This document shows positions 40,201 to 49,545 of a DNA stretch of 64,000 bases, in pieces (positions within the stretch are counted from its first letter, which is position 1; every line of letters starts with the position of its first letter). The position numbers were made by a program, and so were the translations under genes. Location of the stretch: contig OU342821.1 of the NCBI GenBank assembly GCA_910591455.2, positions 13,455,787 through 13,519,786 on the forward strand, read 5' to 3'. Source of the stretch: Pholis gunnellus (lineage: Eukaryota > Chordata > Actinopteri > Perciformes > Pholidae). The notes under the pieces were generated by a model. It made no database searches. It was not told where the DNA came from and saw nothing but the letters and a program-made list of their open reading frames with translations.

Positions 40201-40821
40201 TATCCACACCATTTATGCTTTTACTTTTTTTTATATTTATTGGTATTGCATTCATTTTCTTAGTTACCCATTTTGCAGTTCCACTCTCCTGAACCTCACA
40301 AATGCTTTTGTGGCGCTCTGCGTCGACTAAAGTAATCTGCACCAACTGAACCCAAACCCGAAAAACACACCCAAATCAATACACCCACAAAAGTCACACT
40401 CATCCTGATTTTAAAGGAGCCATTCAGCTGCTGCTTCCAACAACTCATGCAGTCATGTCGTGTCATGTTTATGGTCATGTTTCTACTTTTCCTGTCCAGC
40501 GGCAGTTGGAAAAACTCACATCAGACAGCTGACTGCGTTCTCTGTTCGGGCTCGGCGGCCGCGTTGTGTGACTGTCTCACATTTACGCATGCATAAATTA
40601 GCTCCCTCCCACTTCCCCATCACACACACATGCACACACTGCTGGAGACTGGGAGTTTTCCAACACCTGTGACTGGCATGAAAGCACCAGTGAAGTGGGC
40701 ATGAGTTGGCACAGACGCAGGGGGGTTCTTTGAAATGTCTGTGTGGGCGTTCTGTCATCCCCTTTCTAGTATGTGTGCATGTACAGTGTTTGTTTTAATC
40801 CGCAGTTGTGTGTTCTTCCAA

Positions 40822-40838
40822 CCCCCCCCCCCCCCCCC
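40822..40838. repeat. Poly-C tract
   Basis: A run of about 17 C followed by GCTGTGTGTG. Confidence 0.93.
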
Positions 40839-41953
40839 GCTGTGTGTGCACATTTGAACGATAAGTGTCTATAACTGGAAGCCTTGTTTCTTAATTTGGG
40901 GTGTACATGCTCTCCTGGGGGCTGCCGGCTGGCAGTGGCACAGCCTGCAGTGATTAGGGCCAGCGAGCGCACACTGCCGCGCTGCATTATTAGCGGGCCA
41001 GCCAATCCACAGTGGAAATCAAAAGCAGGGACTCAGGAAATGGGTGTTGAGTGAGGTCACATCCCAATGAGGCAGCACGTGCTCCAGGTCGGGAAAAGCC
41101 AGGACACGCACCATGGGATTATGGGAATGCGCAAGGATTCTGAAGGAACCCGTGGGGATTGAGGATTGGTGTATCACCTTGTGTGGGATTTGAGGTGGCG
41201 CATGTGCAGCTGGGGGTATGTGTGTGTGTGTGTACGATGGTTAGAGGAAGGTGAGACAGGTGAGGTGGGCGGTCAGGGGGATTTTGGATGCTGCTGCTGG
41301 AGGGAAGCACAGGAGTGAGGAGGTCACTGTGCCCTGTTACCTCGGCCCTGGGTCAGCTCCCTCTCAGCAACCCCTCTAGGCACATGGAGAATGGCGTGAT
41401 GAAACAGAGGAGTGAGGATTGAGTCTCTCTCCTCCTTCTCTGCCACATTCGCTCAGTCCCTGCCGAGGAACCTGCCAGGGACACATCTATAGGAGAGGCT
41501 GTTAGCGATATTAGATTGACAGGCGAGACACTGACACGAAGCGAGGAAAGGGAGCTTGCCATCCGTCTTTTGGAACAGCTCTGTCCCACCATAGCAACAT
41601 ACCTGGCTGAAGACTAAAATGTACACAACAAGACATGTATTTTCATCTTTTCTGGCTTTTGTGGGTTTGATTTTCATGTGGATTTACAGTGCTGAAGAAC
41701 TTAATTGGTGATTCCCATGCCTTGGATTGTTTTAATTGTGGACGTTGGACTTGGACTCAACACACTTTCTTCCTTTTTCTGTTTTTGTCCACCTCCGCTA
41801 TCTACTTTATCATTCCTTTCATCCTTATTCCATTTTCCCCCTTGTCCTGCCTCGACGTCCTCCCTCCCTTCTATATTCATAAATCTTTCTTTCACTCTTC
41901 TCTCGCTTGCCAACTCTCTCCCTCTTTCTCTCTTCACTCTTCCCTTCACCCAG

Positions 41954-42055
41954 GGCCAAAGACATGAAGAATCGGCTGGCTTTCCTGCGGAGGAGGAATG
42001 AATCCCCAGGAAGCAACCCAGCCAGCAAGTTAGACAAATCTATGAAGTCAGTCAA
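41954..42055 (+). CDS. rgs3: RGS3 pre-RGS-box basic exon (phase 2 to 2)
   Basis: The exon reads (G)-AKDMKNRLAFLRRRNESPGS and then NPASKLDKSMKSVK, with a CACCCAG acceptor at 41953 and a GTAAGT donor at 42056. AKDMKN(R/K)L followed by RRRNESPG is a signature of RGS3 and separates it from RGS4, 5, 8 and 16. The segment forms a basic amphipathic helix that in R4 RGS proteins helps attach the protein to the plasma membrane. Because both the microexon (32602) and the alternative first exon (37229) end in phase 2, each can splice here and restore the frame. The upstream intron ends in a pyrimidine-rich stretch of roughly 180 bases. Confidence 0.96.
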
Positions 42056-42549
42056 GTAAGTGGCCACTTCCTGACAGCATGTGCATGTGGGTGTGAGTGA
42101 GACTGTGTTCCGGGTCTCGCCACGACTGGTGATGACCCGGCCTTTGGAGGACATGTGGGCAGCAGCATGTAGAGGAGTGTGCTTGTAATGAGTGACATGA
42201 ATAAAAGGCATGAGCGCTCTGTGTAACTATGTCACATCTGACGGAGGGAGAGTGGATATTATTTTAAATTATAGAGAAAAAAACAAACAAAATATATTTG
42301 TGACAAATATCATAAACAAAGTATCAGAGATCAAGATATTTCCGACTGTTTCCATGCCGCTTACTTTAGCGATTGCGAATGATTTCACAGGAAGCTAAAT
42401 AAATGCTGTATACTTTTTATACATTCTTAACATTTGGTCCCAGGCAGCCATAGTAAATGTATTAAAATATCAATGGCATAGATTTTGGTATTTACATTTC
42501 CCTAATATCATAACACTATAAACATGGTACTTTGCCAAGCAGCTGCTTC

Positions 42550-42674
<125 letters not shown>

Positions 42675-42945
42675 GTACATACATGTTCTGAAAGACATAA
42701 CAGTTAGAGAAACAAAATGACAAATTGTTAGAGCAAATGCTATTTTTGTTGATTTGTCAGAATAAATAAAACTAATTCCATCATCAAAAGACACAGACAA
42801 ATGTCCAAATTGACTAAAAATGTACCTGAAACTCTACAGCAACGTTTTTTTCTTACTGTGTCAAATAAGGCCTCAGATGTGGATTACAGTGAGATAAGAG
42901 CTGTGACGAGGCATACTTCACAACAGGGTACAGGAAGAATGAGAG

Positions 42946-42959
42946 GCAGCAGGGGGCAG
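42946..42959 (+). promoter_or_regulatory. Near-consensus CTCF motif upstream of the 43066 promoter
   Basis: GCAGCAGGGGGCAG matches 13 of 14 positions of the vertebrate CTCF core CCASYAGRKGGCRS, with only the first base differing. It lies about 50 bases upstream of the inverted CCAAT box at 43011 and about 105 bases upstream of the TATA box at 43066. A G-run (42972-42982) lies just downstream. Motif match is seen; occupancy is inference. Confidence 0.5.
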
Positions 42960-43010
42960 ACAGACGCTGGTGGGGGGGGGGGAGGGGTCTAAACCTGATG
43001 ATACATCCCC

Positions 43011-43073
43011 ATTGGCCGACCGGAGCCCCTCCCCTCCCGCATTTGCAACTTGCATTCAGTGGGAATATAAAAG
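43011..43073 (+). promoter_or_regulatory. Putative second internal RGS3 promoter (CCAAT, GC-rich boxes, TATA)
   Basis: The stretch holds an inverted CCAAT box (ATTGG, 43011-43015), a CCCCTCCCCTCCC Sp/KLF-type tract at about 43026-43038, and a TATA box TATAAAAG at 43066-43073. Initiation would fall near 43095-43100, only about 195 bases before the acceptor of RGS exon 43294. There is no donor I favour between the promoter and that acceptor. A transcript from here would therefore run through the acceptor into the RGS exon as an extended first exon. Confidence 0.6.
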
Positions 43074-43105
43074 CCTACCCCCACCAGACTGGAGCAGAAA
43101 AACTC

Positions 43106-43180
43106 ATGGCTCTCAGTGTCGTTAGCTCTCACAAAGCAGAACCGAATGAGAGGGGAAGAACAACAGTAGACACAGCCTAG
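43106..43180 (+). other. Upstream ORF in the leader of the 43066-promoter transcript
   Basis: The first ATG after the putative start site opens a 24-codon frame that ends at TAG 43178-43180. It is in the same frame as, and upstream of, the ATG at 43226. If the leader is transcribed, this would be a uORF lowering translation of the short RGS3 form. The ATG context is weak at -3 (C) but has G at +4. Inference from position only. Confidence 0.3.
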
Positions 43181-43225
43181 AGTGGAAGGAAGCAACAGAG
43201 AGGGATTACCTACTTCCATCTGCGG

Positions 43226-43355
43226 ATGGGTCACACAATGAGAAACCTGACTGAGATGGGCTTGTTAAAGAATCGCTCTGCTTTTATCTGCAGGCCCACC
43301 CCAGAAGAAGCACTGAAATGGGGGGACTCACTTGACAAGCTGCTGACTCACAAAT
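43226..43355 (+). CDS. rgs3: Extended first exon of a very short RGS3 form (unspliced through the 43294 acceptor)
   Basis: From ATG 43226 the frame runs MGHTMRNLTEMGLLKNRSAF, then ICR, and continues in frame into PTPEEALKWGDSLDKLL of the RGS exon. It reads straight through the TTTTATCTGCAG that serves as acceptor for longer forms. With exons 44344-44510 and 44653-44853 it would give 165 residues, essentially a bare RGS domain with a 23-residue leader, comparable in size to RGS13. A better-context ATG (ACAATGA) follows at 43238. The open frame and the promoter motifs upstream are seen in sequence; use of this start is inferred. Confidence 0.5.
43294..43355 (+). CDS. rgs3: RGS3 exon, start of RGS box (phase 2 to 1)
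   Basis: The exon completes Lys from the previous exon and reads PTPEEALKWGDSLDKLLTHK plus one base of Tyr. The acceptor is TTTTATCTGCAG at 43293 and the donor is GTAAGT at 43356. The EEALKWG-(D/E)-SL-(D/E)-KLL block is the first helix of the RGS domain and is nearly identical to mammalian RGS3. The next exon supplies AT to make Tyr (TAT) and then GLA. Confidence 0.97.
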
Positions 43356-44343
43356 GTAAGTTACTTTTAATTCCCTTTTTTCTCTCTTTTTGTCTCTCAT
43401 GTTCTCCCTCTTTTACATACATTGAATACATACACGTCTTTTTGTTTTTTTGATAATTTGTTCGATATGACTCAGTGCAATACTGTCTTGGCAGTGCGTG
43501 AATGTAGACATACAGTGCTTTGCATGAGGTGGTGGGGGAGGGTGGTGGGCGAAGGATGTATGCCTGTACTGATGTATGGATTACACACACAGTGAACGGG
43601 CAGCTTGAATCAAGTTTCCCTAATCCCAACAGACTTTACATAGTAAGGAGTGGAGACTTAAACCGGCAACCTGCAAGTGTGTTGCTATTTTTGTACCATC
43701 TTTCACAGTTCAACCACAATCCTCTTTTAAAAGCTGATACAAAGCCAGCACTACATCTGCTCCTCATTCGGGCTCCGTTGGCCTCTTCATTCTGCCCCAT
43801 TCCTTTCCCCCCCGTCTTCCACCTCTTTCCTCACTCCTGCCTAACAGAGTGAGGTAAGAGATGACCGCCTGCATTGGCTCTGCTTATCAGCGTGGGTGAT
43901 TCATGGGAACGGAAAGGTGCAGACTGGAGAAGTGGGTGGACACGGCTTCCTGCTATTCTTTCTTCTGGATGCCTTCTTCCTCAAATCATTAACTGGACCG
44001 AAACTGAAGAAAACCCCCCCCAAAAGTGCCAGAATTAGCCCTCTTCCCCTAACACTAAAACAGCCACCTCTTTGTTCATTCACAGCATGTGTAAAAGGGG
44101 AATGTATAGCTAGTCATGCTGCAGGGAGGGTGAAGTCTAAAAGGATTTTGAGGACTTGAATATGTGCCGCGGTGTTGTTAGGGTTTTTTATGTCTAACTT
44201 TATTCCAACCACATGACTCGAATGGCCGTCACAGAGCTATTTTAGGCGCTGAAACTCTCAAGGAGCGCGTCTGCTGTGAGGTTGCCATGGCACTCTCGTC
44301 AACTCTCCTCTTGTTTATTCTCCTCCTGTCTGCTTTCCGTCAG
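43356..44343 (+). other. rgs3: RGS3 intron, 988 bases
   Basis: Runs from GTAAGT to CCGTCAG. I see no feature beyond pyrimidine-rich stretches and short chance frames. Confidence 0.85.
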
Positions 44344-44510
44344 ATGGTCTGGCAGCGTTCAGAGCTTTCCTGCGCACCGAGTTCAGCGAGGAGAATCTGG
44401 AATTCTGGCTCGCATGTGAGGAATACAAGAAGGTCAAGTCGCAATCTAAGATGGCCTCAAAAGCCAAGAAAATCTTTGCAGAATACATCGCTATCCAGTC
44501 TTGTAAAGAG
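44344..44510 (+). CDS. rgs3: RGS3 exon, core of RGS domain (phase 1 to 0)
   Basis: The exon reads (Y)GLAAFRAFLR, TEFSEENLEFWLACEEYKK, then VKSQSKMASKAKKIFAEYIA and IQSCKE. The acceptor is TTTCCGTCAG at 44343 and the donor is GTGAGT at 44511. FSEENLEFW is the hallmark RGS motif; its Glu and Asn contact the switch regions of G-alpha and stabilise the GTP-hydrolysis transition state. All key residues are present, so GAP activity is expected. The donor is followed by a G-rich tract in a 142-nt intron. Confidence 0.98.
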
Positions 44511-44652
44511 GTGAGTGAGAGTACACACAACACTTGGATACTGGGGGTGGGGGGGGGGGGAAATGGCATCAAAACAGCCTCCTGCTATTTCTTCAAATTA
44601 ACAGTATCATGTTGCACTTGCCTTATACTTGTTGTATTGTTTTCCTCTGCAG

Positions 44653-44853
44653 GTAAATCTGGATTCGTACACCAGAGATCACACGAAGGACAACCTGCAG
44701 AATGTGACGCGCTCCTGCTTTGACCTAGCACAGAGGCGGATATACGGGCTGATGGAGAAGGACTCATACCCCCGCTTCCTGCGCTCAGAACTCTACGTGG
44801 ACTTAATCAACCAAAAAAAGGCCAGCTCCACTTCGACTTCATCTTCCTCATAA
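44653..44853 (+). CDS. rgs3: RGS3 terminal coding exon
   Basis: The exon starts after TCCTCTGCAG (44652) and reads VNLDSYTRDHTKDNLQNVTR, SCFDLAQRRIYGLMEKDSYP, RFLRSELYVDLINQKK, then a Ser/Thr-rich tail ASSTSTSSSS and TAA at 44851-44853. It carries the last helices of the RGS box, with the conserved Asn of KDNLQ and the Asp, Ser and Arg of KDSYPRFLRS that line the G-alpha contact surface. Mammalian RGS3 ends in a short Pro-containing tail after INQKK, so the serine-rich end is a visible difference. The stop is followed by a long 3' UTR. Confidence 0.98.
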   Translation, partial: VNLDSYTRDHTKDNLQNVTRSCFDLAQRRIYGLMEKDSYPRFLRSELYVDLINQKKASSTSTSSSS

Positions 44854-46850
44854 GAGACCAGAAGCAGATCTGAGGAGAAGAGAAACATGACGATGAGAGA
44901 GAAAAAAAACAAAAGGGTCAGACTTGAAAAAAGTACAGTGGGTGGGTGGGATGTGAGGGTCTTTGTTTGCCTTTTTTTACAATTTGTTTTGTGTATGTCA
45001 TCCTGTCCACTATGATTTTGTGTTGTTGTTGTGGTGTGAGAGGACGCGGCAAAGCTATGGCACTGCAAAGGAATGTAGTTTACACGGTTACCAGGTGGAT
45101 GGATGAATGAGTGGACTGATGAATGGATGGATGGATGAATGATACTAAAACTACAGAAGCCCACAAACGGGGGCTGGAGCAGGAGCTGGACGCTTGTCTC
45201 ATCACTGTCTCTCATTTTTGTGGTGTCGGTCTTTTGCTCGTGTTTTTAAGTTTTTGTCCAGTTGTACTGGAGAAAAGGAGGGGTTAGCTCAGAAAACCCC
45301 CGCAGACATGAAGACAGTCCGGTACTGTTTTTCACTTTTTTTCCGCTTAATTTCCTCTTAAAACTCCCACTTTAAATCCCCTCCTTTCCTCCACCACGTT
45401 CTCTGTGAAGCCACTTCAAAGCTGTCGGTACGACACAAAGTCCTTTCTCTTTGGGTGTGTGTGTGTGTGTGTTGTTTTTTTTTTAGCAGGCTCAAAACTG
45501 TACGGAGGGGGAAAAAACAATATGTCTGATTTAAAGCTGCCGTTATGGCTCTGTTTCACACGCATCTTTGTTCAACACCTGCAACCTCTCAACGCTTCTA
45601 TAAACAAGCTTTCACCTTATTCAGTTCCATCAACAAGACTGTGGACAAGCGTTTAACAGGGACAGAGACGGAGACAGCGAAGGGCAAAGAACAAAGATGT
45701 ATAAATGACGGACGGACTGGAGCTGTGATGAAATGGAGACATGTGTCACTCGCATTCAAAGTCACATTCAAAGCCAGGGATGGAAGAAAAAGACGACTTG
45801 CTTCCTGTCTCCAAAGACTGTTTACAACGAGGAACAAAAAAACTGAAGAGGAAAAAGAAGAAAAACGTTCTGTGCAGCCAAACATTTCCTTTTAACATTG
45901 TAGCTCATTCTGGACTAATCGAGGAAGTATTCTCAGGACATTGCCATGACAGGTTCAAGCTTGGTTTATCTTCTGTTTTTCTACACACCCACTGTTTTTA
46001 TATGCTTTAGGGTTCCAACCTGCACTCCCTAGTTTTACTGAGCAATACACAAGAGGTTGCTCGTTTAATAGTCAGTGGACAAAAGATGCTCCACGTTGTA
46101 CAAAACTTTGCCTATTTATTTAGATTAACTGGCTGGATGCTTCTACAGACACCCTCACCTCCTCTAAAGCACTCAGCTAGAAGCTCTCACTTTCCTCTTA
46201 ACCACCGAACAGGTCCAATGCTGTCCTGACCTTTAAGTGCAATATTGTTTTTTTATTTGATTATTATGTTTGGGTTGTGCATTTATTTGGATGATTTTGA
46301 ATTTTTATGGGGAAGACGAATGGCTTGAGCTCTGTATTAACTTTATTTGTTAAGAGAAAAAAAAAAAGTATCGCTATAAGGTTGACTTACAACGTAAACT
46401 TTCAAGAACCATAAGTAGTTTAATGAACTTTAAGCAAGTGATTCTAACTGTGTTATTACCCCCTGGCAGCAGGCAGCTGGGGGGCATTTTGGTTGTAAAT
46501 ATAATTCTTTAAGAAAACTATGTGATAACACATTAAAAACAAACAAAAACAAAAAAACCCATAGGTCTCTGCTGGTGAATGTGGGACCCAGCTGTATTTA
46601 TGTAAATATGAGAGACTCAAAACTATAAGATGACGTGTATTGTTTAAAAAAGAAAAGTAGGTGAGCAAGAGCAGGAACAATCTGCTCTGTTTCCCTGGTC
46701 ATACACTGCTTGTAAGGAGTTTTCTGAACTGCAATTTATCATTTTCACTGTTTACAATTCAAAATGCATCTCTTATGATAGCAAGTGAAAACAGTAGAGT
46801 ACATTTGGTGTCATTGCTAAAGATAAATAAACCAACCAACTGATGAAGTA
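44854..46850 (+). other. rgs3: RGS3 3' UTR (approximate end)
   Basis: There is no coding frame of note after the stop for about 2 kb. The stretch contains a TGGA/TGAA tandem region (about 45090-45141), a U-rich AU element TATTTATTTA at about 46111-46120, a predicted hairpin at 46459-46484, an ATTAAA at 46532 and an AATAAA at 46826 followed by a GT-rich element. The length is inferred from the polyadenylation signal, not from transcript data. Confidence 0.65.
46826..46831 (+). terminator. rgs3: Probable RGS3 polyadenylation signal AATAAA
   Basis: A canonical AATAAA is followed about 20-30 bases later by the GT-rich stretch ATGTGTTGTCTCTGG (about 46852-46866), the expected spacing for cleavage near 46845. 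A weaker ATTAAA at 46532-46537 could be used as an alternative. Confidence 0.6.
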
Positions 46851-47034
46851 AGATGTGTTGTCTCTGGATTGTCCTTGCACTGTGCATTTGCTGATGCGTA
46901 TTAGTCACCAACATGCCAAGACTGACTGATGCATTCAAGTGATCCATAAGCTCCCATAAGCAATGGTTAAAGAACAGACCCATGTATGAATTTGTCAAAA
47001 TGAATAGTGTCAATAACACCAATAGACATTTTGT

Positions 47035-47250
47035 CAAACGCAGGTATTTGCTTCCTTGCAGAGAGACGAGAGGATTGATACCATTCACTAAATATACACA
47101 CCAATCCACTGCCAGCATGCGCTTAGCTTAGCATAAAGGCTAGACACTGTTAGACTGGCTTGGTCCGAATTTGTATACCAGCACAGCTTGCTGCTCTCAC
47201 ACTTTTGTTTTTGTACTGATTATTAAACAAATATATAATTCCCGCTGGAA
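47035..47250 (+). repeat. TTAGCTTAGCATAA family, copy 2
   Basis: Contains GAGAGACGAGAGGATTGATAC, shown here in outline: a 'GAGAGNNNGAGAGGATTGAT' block, then GCGCTTAGCTTAGCATAAAG and GCTAGACACTGTTAGACTGG. It lies just after the RGS3 polyadenylation region. Confidence 0.65.
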
Positions 47251-48423
47251 GTAATACCATCATACTCACCAAGTTCATTTCTGAGATCTGAGGAATTTGT
47301 TTACACTGAAAATAAATCTGATAGCTAAAACAAAAGCAGATTACAGACAGATTGTTGCATCATCTTCGACCTGTTGTACAGTAGTGCATGCACAGTTTAC
47401 TGTGCAACAAGGCATTACTACCAACATTTTGGTTTGATTAAACTGTTGGTTGAGATAATAGGGCTGAATTGTAGGCTCTCTGAACGCTTCGGTTTCTTGC
47501 CCCTTCACCCTTTGTCGTAGCAATGTTGCTGTGGTCCCAGAATCCTCTGAGTACGATATCATTACCATAACCGATGGCTACAACTACGAAAAGAAGATCC
47601 AAGTTGTTGAAAGATAATTTTTTTACACATCATATAAGAACTCCCATACAAACAGAGCAAATTATTGTTTCTATACTTGGTCAATAATGTAAAATCTGGG
47701 GATGCAGCGGAGTAGTATTCCAGAAAATCACAACTCGTCCTATTATCAGCTGTAGAAGAAGAGTCAGTGAGTGGGACACGGGGTCGAGTGTTGGCCGGGT
47801 TATTGGGTTGGGATGAGAGGAGACAGTGTTTGTCTGTGTTTTGGGGGGTTGATCAGTCTGAAGTGGTGTTGGAAACTGTAGTAGTAACATCGCCTAATCC
47901 TCTTTACCAGCTGCCATCTGTTTTGACAGACACAGCTTCTTTTTCCAGAAAGGAACTGTCATCAACCTTACTATCTTCTCTCTCAGCCTGTTTCCTCTCC
48001 ATCTTGCTCGCTGTTGACTGCCTCTTTGTCTTCAGAACCCACACTTATGTATTTCTTTCTTTAATTCTATACAATGGAGGACCTGCTCTCAAGCTGGATC
48101 CCTTTACCAGAACCTTTTGTTCAAAGTTTCCTTCCTCTCTGCCATCTGTGTAAACCACGTTACAGTTCTTGTCATTGTTTTCAAATTCAGCTGTCACGTG
48201 AGCCTCAAATAACGGCAGCTCGCATTTCCTGCTCGTCCAAATATGTCCGTCAATGTTTCGTCTCTTATCTGACTTTCTCGTCAAGAAAAAGTTTGTGACA
48301 TGGATACGACTTGACAAGTGTTATTATCTTTACAGCAGCTTTTCAATGTTGTGCAACATTTTAAAGATAACCATGCCGTGTCTGCTGGGCTACGGGGAAA
48401 TAAACGTGGCAGTCTGTAGGTTT

Positions 48424-48640
48424 GGACCCATTAGCTTAGCTTAGCATAACGGCTGGAAGCATTCGGAAACTATGTCTAGCCAAGAAATTGTTCAAGCACA
48501 TCACTCCCTATGAAACCACAATTTATAGATTAATCAAACAAGATAAAGTGTTAATTAGTGCTCTTTGGACAAAGTTTAGCTGTTTACCCTCGTTGCCTTG
48601 TTGTCTTTATGCTAAGCTTAGCTAATTACCTGACTATCGA
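48424..48640 (+). repeat. TTAGCTTAGCATAA family, copy 3
   Basis: Contains CATTAGCTTAGCTTAGCATA followed by ACGGCTGGAAGC, later GTGTTAATTAGTGCTCTTTG and, near the end, ATGCTAAGCTTAGCTAATTA. Only the right half of the family is visible. Confidence 0.65.
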
Positions 48641-49398
48641 ATTAAGTGCTATAACGATTATTAGACATTCCAGTTTGTTTACGCCTCTATCAGACAACCT
48701 CATATAAATAACTATCAGTTTTTTGCACCGTGAACCGAGAAGACCCATAACACGCAGTCATGCTGAATTCAGTGGGGCTTCCCCTCTTTCCTCTCATCTA
48801 TTTGTGCAGCAATCAAGGGGCTTAAGCCTCGATTAATCCGTAATTCTCAGATCGGCCTATCCTTTCAACTCTTGGCAGGTTTACAAAAGAAACAACACAT
48901 CTCTCCAGCTGCCCTCGCTGACTCAGTGGACACCTCAATCCCCGAAAGTGTGTGTTTGTTTGTCTGCGTGGAACAAGTCTTTAATGTTCACACCAGTAGC
49001 CTCATCCTCACAGTTTAGCACATTATGGGCAAATAAGAGGATCAGATTCATTGGAGAGCTTTGCTTATTATGTATAATTTGCTACATTTATTCCATTTTC
49101 TGATCTGCTGCATGTGGTGACATCATCAAGAACATAAGGTTCATTTTCTTGAAGTACGTCATTAGCATATAGCTCGGTAGCTTTAGCGGATGTCGTCGTT
49201 GCTGCTGGTAGACAGAGACTTTAAAAACAGCAACAGACAGAGGAAGGGACAGTGGAAGGAAGCAGAATAGAATTGTTGTATCCCAGTGGTCTAATCAGAA
49301 AAGCTCAGCTTTATATATATATAGAGGGCCCTGACACAAATAGATACGCTTTATTCAAGTATTGCTGATGCTTTTTGAGAAACACTGGACACGGATGG

Positions 49399-49545
49399 CG
49401 TTAAAGGAAGTTTGACATTTTGGAATTTTTTTGTATTTTGTTTCTTGCAGAGAGTTCAATGAGAGGATTGATTCCACTCTCACGTTTGAATGGTGAATAT
49501 GAACTGTGAAATATAGACGGTTATCCTGACTGTGCTGAAGTAGGA
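49399..49545 (+). repeat. TTAGCTTAGCATAA family, copy 4 (left part)
   Basis: Contains AAGTTTGACATTTTGGAATT, TTTCTTGCAGAGAGTTCAAT and GAGAGGATTGATTCCACTCT followed by a GAATATGAACTG block, matching the left half of copies 1 and 2. The TTAGCTTAGC core is missing. Confidence 0.6.

Larger units (their letters stand above)
32603..41953 (+). other. rgs3: RGS3 intron, about 9.4 kb, containing an alternative first exon
   Basis: The intron runs from GTAAGT (32603) to CACCCAG (41953). It holds the CCAAT/TATA promoter and first exon at 36992-37229, a (TA)n tract at 35839, a hairpin-forming inverted repeat at 35583, and a poly-C tract at 40822. The rest shows no coding signal. Confidence 0.85.
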
